Positions 13,987-18,085 of a stretch of DNA of 18,085 nt are shown here, piece by piece. A program made the translations under genes and the position numbers. The stretch is taken from assembly GCA_024689525.1 (NCBI GenBank), contig JAILDI010000034.1:1-18085 (forward strand), written 5' to 3'. This DNA is from Bacteroidales bacterium. GTDB taxonomy: Bacteria > Bacteroidota > Bacteroidia > Bacteroidales > UBA932. Every line of letters starts with the position of its first letter. Position 1 is the first letter of the stretch. The notes under the pieces are model-generated. The model had not been told where the DNA came from, did not search any database, and worked only from the letters and a program-made list of their open reading frames with translations.

Positions 13987-16701
13987 TTAGTCGTTATCGC
14001 CAAGGTGCCAGGTTGTAGCGTAATCGGTGTGATCTTCACCCCAGTACCACAGGTCATACACGCAACGGGGGGCGGTGTTGCTACTATTGGTATAATTGCC
14101 GGGGGTTTGTAATAAAATATTACCATTTCTATCAGCAACCACCTTACCGTTTGCACACCAGTATCCTACCCAGTCCGGTTTATCCATCTGGAATAGAGTC
14201 GGTATCTTGTCGGCAGTGGAAAGTTCCAAGATAAACTTCACCTCCGAGAAGGTGGGAAGCCTCCAGCGGCCGGCGGGATAACCATCCTCCTGATAAAGCG
14301 CACAACGCAAAGCGGCTCTTTCCAGGGTCATATTGCTATAGGCCGTCTTTCCATAAGAAGAAGCAATCAATATGGCCGGGGCAATCATATTTTCTGTCCC
14401 CGTCGCATTGGTGGGATAATAATTAGTCAAACCCTCGAATACGGATGATAAATAACCAGTATAAGAATACCGAGCGCGGTAATAGGTATAATTCCAGTTG
14501 CCGGAACGCCAATAATAATAGTTGTCGGCGCCTGCGTATGCGTTCGCCTCAGAGGTATAATTGCCCCAGTTGTTACGTCCGGGGCCGCCGCTGGCGTTTT
14601 GATTAGTCGTTTCCCGGTTACGAGTAATCCAGCCTTGATTCGAGTTCCATGTACTATAATTGAAATAGTATGTCCCGTATACTCCTCCTTCAAATTGAGT
14701 TGAACTGTGAACATATGAAGAAGTTCCCGACCAGGAATTATCCGAATGTCCCATATTGTTATCAGGTGTCGACACCCGGGGGTCGCCAATTATATAACTG
14801 GAACCATCGGAGAAAGATGATATGTATATGGCGTAAACGTTCGGATTCGTATTATTGCCGGTCATGTTCAATCCGGCCGCGTCATCCCTGTCATTAATGG
14901 AACCTATCCAATCATTGGCATTTGTATATACATTGTCTGTAGACGAAGCATTGCCCGTTCCATTAACAAACATATTCCCATTTGACTGGTGTGCCTCAAT
15001 ACGGATGGGAGGATGCTGGGTGAATATGATATGTTCGTCTTCCACAACGCCGTTGGAAACAGTGACGAACGCATTCACCGTTGAGAACATCGTAGCAGGA
15101 TCAATAGTGTGCGAAAACTCAACAGAAGTGGCGCCTGTTTCAGCATTCTCTACTGTTCTTACAGAATATGTATTGTAAATGCCGTTGACGGTTGTGTTGG
15201 TGGCGGAACCGGAAACGGTATAACTCCCGTTGCCGTCCGGTGAATAATTGGTATAATAGGATATCCTGTTCGGGTAATCAGACGTTATCCTCGCCAACCT
15301 AATCTGTTTCTGGCTATAATCAAGATACTCAATCTTGGTTATTGTGACTGATGCGGTGTGGGAGGAAGCATAATCCACGCTGTGAGTATTAATATTATTC
15401 AGCGTATCTGCGTGGGCGGCGACGGCAAGGTATGCCGTCTGGCTCATGGATACGGGGGCCGTGGTGTTGACCTGCTCTTCCTTCTTTACGCTCCAGTCAA
15501 GTACGATATAGGTACTGGGATACAGCTGCACCTTGTCTTCCAGTTCGAAACTGCCAAGAATACCCACTTCCACTTCCATACGGTAGTAACGGTTGTGCTT
15601 GAGACGGTATTCCGGGTCAGTGGGGTTCACAGCAATGGGAATCTGGTAGTAGGTGTTTTTGAACTCGTTGGTCATATCTTCCCTCTGCCAGGGAAGGATG
15701 AGGGTGAGATATGTTTCATTCTCTGGCGTGTTCTTCCAGTCCTGCGTGGGATAGGAATACATCGGCGTGGCGTGCTCATACTTGGTCCCAATCTTTACGC
15801 TGGGATCGGTCGAGTCCATTTTGTTTCCGTTTGCAACAAGACGGTGGCCGTATGTTAGCCATAGATCCGGGTCGTTGGCCTCTGCGAAATAGTTGTCGCT
15901 TCCGGAAAAACCGTATGTGTACGAATCGTCCATGGCACAGATGATACCCTTCTTCACACCGTGAACAAGGACCACCTTCATCCTGTCGGCGAGGGGCTTC
16001 CAGTTAAAGCCGTTGCCGTCTTCCACGCCATTGGTAACAATAGCGTCAGGAACCGTAACCTCAAGGCGGATCTTGGATGCCGACCTGTACACGGGAATTG
16101 TACCGGAAGCGTATTTCAGGCCGTTCTGGATGGTGAGCTGGATTTCCGTGGCGCCTTCCATCACAAAGCACTCCTGCGGGATGCCGTCCGCATTGGAGTC
16201 CACCGTGTTGAAGGTGGATTCCTTCACCATCTGGCGGATCTGAGCACGGGTGGCATTGTCGGCAAAGCTGCTGCCCGATGTGGGAGAATAGTTTACCACT
16301 GCATATGCGGTGCACTTGAGGCCGGAAGTGAGTTCGTTGTTACCGGTTACTCCGAAAATATCTTTGAGGAATTGTTCGGATACGCCGTCCGACAGAGTCC
16401 AGTGGTCATTCGTATTCGCATTGTTGCGGTACAGGTGATGGGTAGGAGTCGCATTGGGATTGTCGTTCTGGGTGGCTTCCTGATAGAAGAAAACGTCCAC
16501 CGTCTTGATATAGTTTTCGCCCATATCGGCCTCTCCTGCGGATCCGTTGGCGTCCTGGGTAACGGTGGATTTGGTGCCGGGAGCCTTTGCAACAGCAATA
16601 CCAAGGTCGAAATGAATCTCCTGCACGTCCTCCAGCGGCAGATCGCGGCTGCAGGAAACGAGCGCAAGAGCTATGGCAAGATATGTCAGTGTCTTCTTCA
16701 T
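13987..16701 (-). CDS. Fimbrillin-like lipoprotein with C-terminal WRLPT (Lcl-C/DUF1566-like) domain
   Basis: A lipoprotein of 904 residues, middle gene of the pilus-like operon. The lipobox is LVSC (C17). The N-terminal half (to about residue 405) is fimbrillin-like (P. gingivalis FimA/Mfa1 type), with FDLGIAVAKAPGTKST (31-46), YIKTVDVFFY (64-73) and a closing strand STYIVLDWSV (near 400). A beta-rich middle follows. Residues about 640-760 are rich in Asn, Ser, Tyr and Trp (for example NYYYWRSGNWNYTYYRARY, near 725-745). The C-terminus carries YPAGRWRLPTFSEVKFI (near 805-820) and ends with RCVYDLWYWG. The WRLPT motif is typical of DUF1566/Lcl-C-type modules with a C-type-lectin-like fold, suggesting an adhesin tip; this is inference. 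The 3' half is clearly richer in A+T than the 5' half. It begins 4 bases after the upstream stop codon. Confidence 0.75.
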   Translation of the reverse strand: MKKTLTYLAIALALVSCSRDLPLEDVQEIHFDLGIAVAKAPGTKSTVTQDANGSAGEADMGENYIKTVDVFFYQEATQNDNPNATPTHHLYRNNANTNDHWTLSDGVSEQFLKDIFGVTGNNELTSGLKCTAYAVVNYSPTSGSSFADNATRAQIRQMVKESTFNTVDSNADGIPQECFVMEGATEIQLTIQNGLKYASGTIPVYRSASKIRLEVTVPDAIVTNGVEDGNGFNWKPLADRMKVVLVHGVKKGIICAMDDSYTYGFSGSDNYFAEANDPDLWLTYGHRLVANGNKMDSTDPSVKIGTKYEHATPMYSYPTQDWKNTPENETYLTLILPWQREDMTNEFKNTYYQIPIAVNPTDPEYRLKHNRYYRMEVEVGILGSFELEDKVQLYPSTYIVLDWSVKKEEQVNTTAPVSMSQTAYLAVAAHADTLNNINTHSVDYASSHTASVTITKIEYLDYSQKQIRLARITSDYPNRISYYTNYSPDGNGSYTVSGSATNTTVNGIYNTYSVRTVENAETGATSVEFSHTIDPATMFSTVNAFVTVSNGVVEDEHIIFTQHPPIRIEAHQSNGNMFVNGTGNASSTDNVYTNANDWIGSINDRDDAAGLNMTGNNTNPNVYAIYISSFSDGSSYIIGDPRVSTPDNNMGHSDNSWSGTSSYVHSSTQFEGGVYGTYYFNYSTWNSNQGWITRNRETTNQNASGGPGRNNWGNYTSEANAYAGADNYYYWRSGNWNYTYYRARYSYTGYLSSVFEGLTNYYPTNATGTENMIAPAILIASSYGKTAYSNMTLERAALRCALYQEDGYPAGRWRLPTFSEVKFILELSTADKIPTLFQMDKPDWVGYWCANGKVVADRNGNILLQTPGNYTNSSNTAPRCVYDLWYWGEDHTDYATTWHLGDND

Positions 16702-16705
16702 TCCG

Positions 16706-18085
16706 TTAGTTGATATTTTGTTGTATGATGAACGGGCCGCCTAACAGGAGATCCTGCACGGGAAGCGTCTGGGCGTTCTCCGGGTGAGCGGGATCCACCG
16801 GCTGTGTACGGCACATGAAACGGAGTACGGCATACTGTGTGGACGAAACGCTTTCGCTGGCCGCCTTGATGTAAATCTCCGCCTCGTTTCCAACGGTTCC
16901 ATCCGTCATCACGCTGTTATTGGAGAACAGGATTGAACCGTCCAGACTGCCCTGTATGGGCTCCAACATTGCGTACCACGTGCCATTGTAGGGTGTATCA
17001 AAAATGAAACTACCCCTGAGGCTGACACCTGGTTTGAGCACAAGCACCTTATAATCCCTTGCCGTTTCTCCTGCCACAGAGAACGACTGAACGCGCGTGC
17101 AATTGGTGCCAGTACCGCTGACATAGGTGTCGGGGTCCCAGGTGAGCTGCTTGGTGATAGTTACGTTCTCCTTGTACTCGCTGGTTCCCAGCCAATATTC
17201 CCATTTCTCCACCTGGACGGAAATGTTGACGGCGTCGGATGCGCTGATGGTGAAAGTGTAGGTATACTTGTGATTGGCTTCCCATTCGTCTATGGTATTG
17301 ACTCTAAGGCTGGCCTCAACCGTTTTGCTCACGTTCTGGCCACCTTCCGACTGAGTGTATGAAATCCTTGCCTTTACGGTCTCCGTTCCGTGCTCCATCA
17401 CCTGGGGAATCATTAACATAGGGTATAACGAACAGCTTCTGGCTTCATTGTATACCAGTGACTGACTTCCGGTGAAGGCAACGGCGTTTCGGCCCTGACC
17501 CGTTACGATAGCCTTGTCGGTCCAGGTGTCGGTGTTCTGGTGATACACAGCGTCGTTGTAGGCGTTGATGATTTCTACCTTCGTTACGGTAAAGGTCTGG
17601 GTGGCATAATTCTCCTTGGTCTTTGCCTTGAATTCAATCCATGCAAGGTGGTGGTTGAATTCGAAGTCCACCACGCCGTCGTGGTTAGTGCAGTTGTCGT
17701 AGGTCTTGTCGGTGACAAGGTTGGATGTCATGAAGTCGGACCGGCCGTCGGTTACGGAGAACTTGATGTCGGGAAGACCGTGAGATGCACGGGTATAGGT
17801 GGTGCTTGTACCAGCCTCGTAGAGTACTGCGGAAGCGTTGTGAGGGCTATAGGCCCAGAAAGAAACGGTGTTTTCTTCGTTTGAAGGCCAATAGCGAATA
17901 GGCGTGTAGGTATAAGAACCCGAGCTCTTGTTCACAAGCTGGTTGAACATGAAAGCCGGATTCCATTTGCCGCCGTTGCCGGGAGTGTCGCTCCAATGGG
18001 CTGCAATGCCGTTGGCCACATCGCCCTCCTGGAGGAATGCGAATACCCCGAACGTGGAGCCGTCCACCATTTCCGATGCGGCTTT
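16706..18085 (-). CDS. Fimbrillin family protein, N-terminus outside the window
   Basis: The frame is open to the right edge, so the signal peptide and first residues are missing; an internal ATG at 18070 is not the likely start. The visible part, about 459 residues, fits the fimbrillin family (Mfa_like_1 type): STFGVFAFLQEGD, NPAFMFNQLV, TPIRYWPSNEENTVSFWAYS and the central strand VDFEFNHHLAWIEFKAK, followed by a beta-rich C-terminal half ending GGPFIIQQNIN. Members are exported subunits or anchors of type V pili assembled outside the outer membrane by strand exchange after protease trimming. It is the first visible gene of the operon, with 4 bases to the next start (TAA, CGGA, ATG). Whether it is stalk, anchor or accessory subunit cannot be decided here. 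The operon promoter is not in the window. Confidence 0.85.
   Translation of the reverse strand, partial: KAASEMVDGSTFGVFAFLQEGDVANGIAAHWSDTPGNGGKWNPAFMFNQLVNKSSGSYTYTPIRYWPSNEENTVSFWAYSPHNASAVLYEAGTSTTYTRASHGLPDIKFSVTDGRSDFMTSNLVTDKTYDNCTNHDGVVDFEFNHHLAWIEFKAKTKENYATQTFTVTKVEIINAYNDAVYHQNTDTWTDKAIVTGQGRNAVAFTGSQSLVYNEARSCSLYPMLMIPQVMEHGTETVKARISYTQSEGGQNVSKTVEASLRVNTIDEWEANHKYTYTFTISASDAVNISVQVEKWEYWLGTSEYKENVTITKQLTWDPDTYVSGTGTNCTRVQSFSVAGETARDYKVLVLKPGVSLRGSFIFDTPYNGTWYAMLEPIQGSLDGSILFSNNSVMTDGTVGNEAEIYIKAASESVSSTQYAVLRFMCRTQPVDPAHPENAQTLPVQDLLLGGPFIIQQNIN

Noticed and set aside
15961..16713. Open frame on the + strand opposite the 904-residue pilin-like gene
   Set aside because: A shadow frame without signal peptide or domains. 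The minus-strand gene has a lipobox, operon spacing and family motifs.
1..18085. CRISPR array, tRNA, rRNA or insertion sequence
   Set aside because: No regularly spaced repeats, no cloverleaf-like sequence with conserved T-loop, and no transposase or integrase frame were seen.

Overview
The window looks like a chromosomal segment of a fairly GC-rich Bacteroidales bacterium. It could be Alistipes- or Rikenellaceae-like, or an uncultured gut lineage, but the genus cannot be fixed from sequence alone. The evidence is the Bacteroidetes-type -7 promoter box (TATCTTTG or variants) just upstream of genes, large lipoproteins of the fimbrillin / type V pilus kind, a GH2 beta-galactosidase typical of Bacteroidales, and the near absence of strong Shine-Dalgarno sequences.

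Left part (1-8521, + strand). The window opens inside a heavy-metal P1B-type ATPase (Zn/Cd/Pb exporter type), which ends in a hairpin terminator. Next comes a single-gene unit for a compact bifunctional aspartokinase-homoserine dehydrogenase (thrA), closed by a 13-bp perfect terminator. A tightly packed unit follows: cdaA (c-di-AMP synthase), mutS2, a YraN-family nuclease-like gene and manC (GDP-mannose synthesis). It has two 4-base ATGA overlaps and one 4-base gap, so the genes are probably co-transcribed. thrA and cdaA have closely similar upstream regions: a shared ~25-bp box, then TATCTTTG, then the start codon 4-6 bases later. Their transcripts may therefore be leaderless.

Right part (8518-18085, - strand). 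A secreted GH2 beta-galactosidase-like enzyme converges on manC, and the two stop codons share one palindromic CTAG. Upstream of it lies a three-gene operon read leftwards: a fimbrillin-family protein (5' end outside the window), a 904-residue lipoprotein with a fimbrillin-like N-terminus and a C-terminal WRLPT-type (DUF1566/Lcl-C-like) domain, and a 958-residue DUF4906-like surface lipoprotein. These look like subunits, probably tip or minor ones, of a type V pilus-like surface fibre.

Three things stand out. (1) thrA carries an AT-rich nested palindrome of about 89 bp, translated in frame as roughly 26 extra residues inside the aspartokinase domain, reminiscent of protein-coding palindromic elements such as those of Rickettsia. 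(2) Between the GH2 gene and the pilus operon is the 5' remnant of what looks like a periplasmic TPR signalling gene. It has a stop at codon 2 and is cut off at the end of the pilus operon, marking a rearrangement junction. (3) The 904-residue pilin-like gene is mosaic: its 5' half is GC-rich, and its 3' half is AT-rich and encodes a Tyr/Trp/Asn-rich, lectin-like region.
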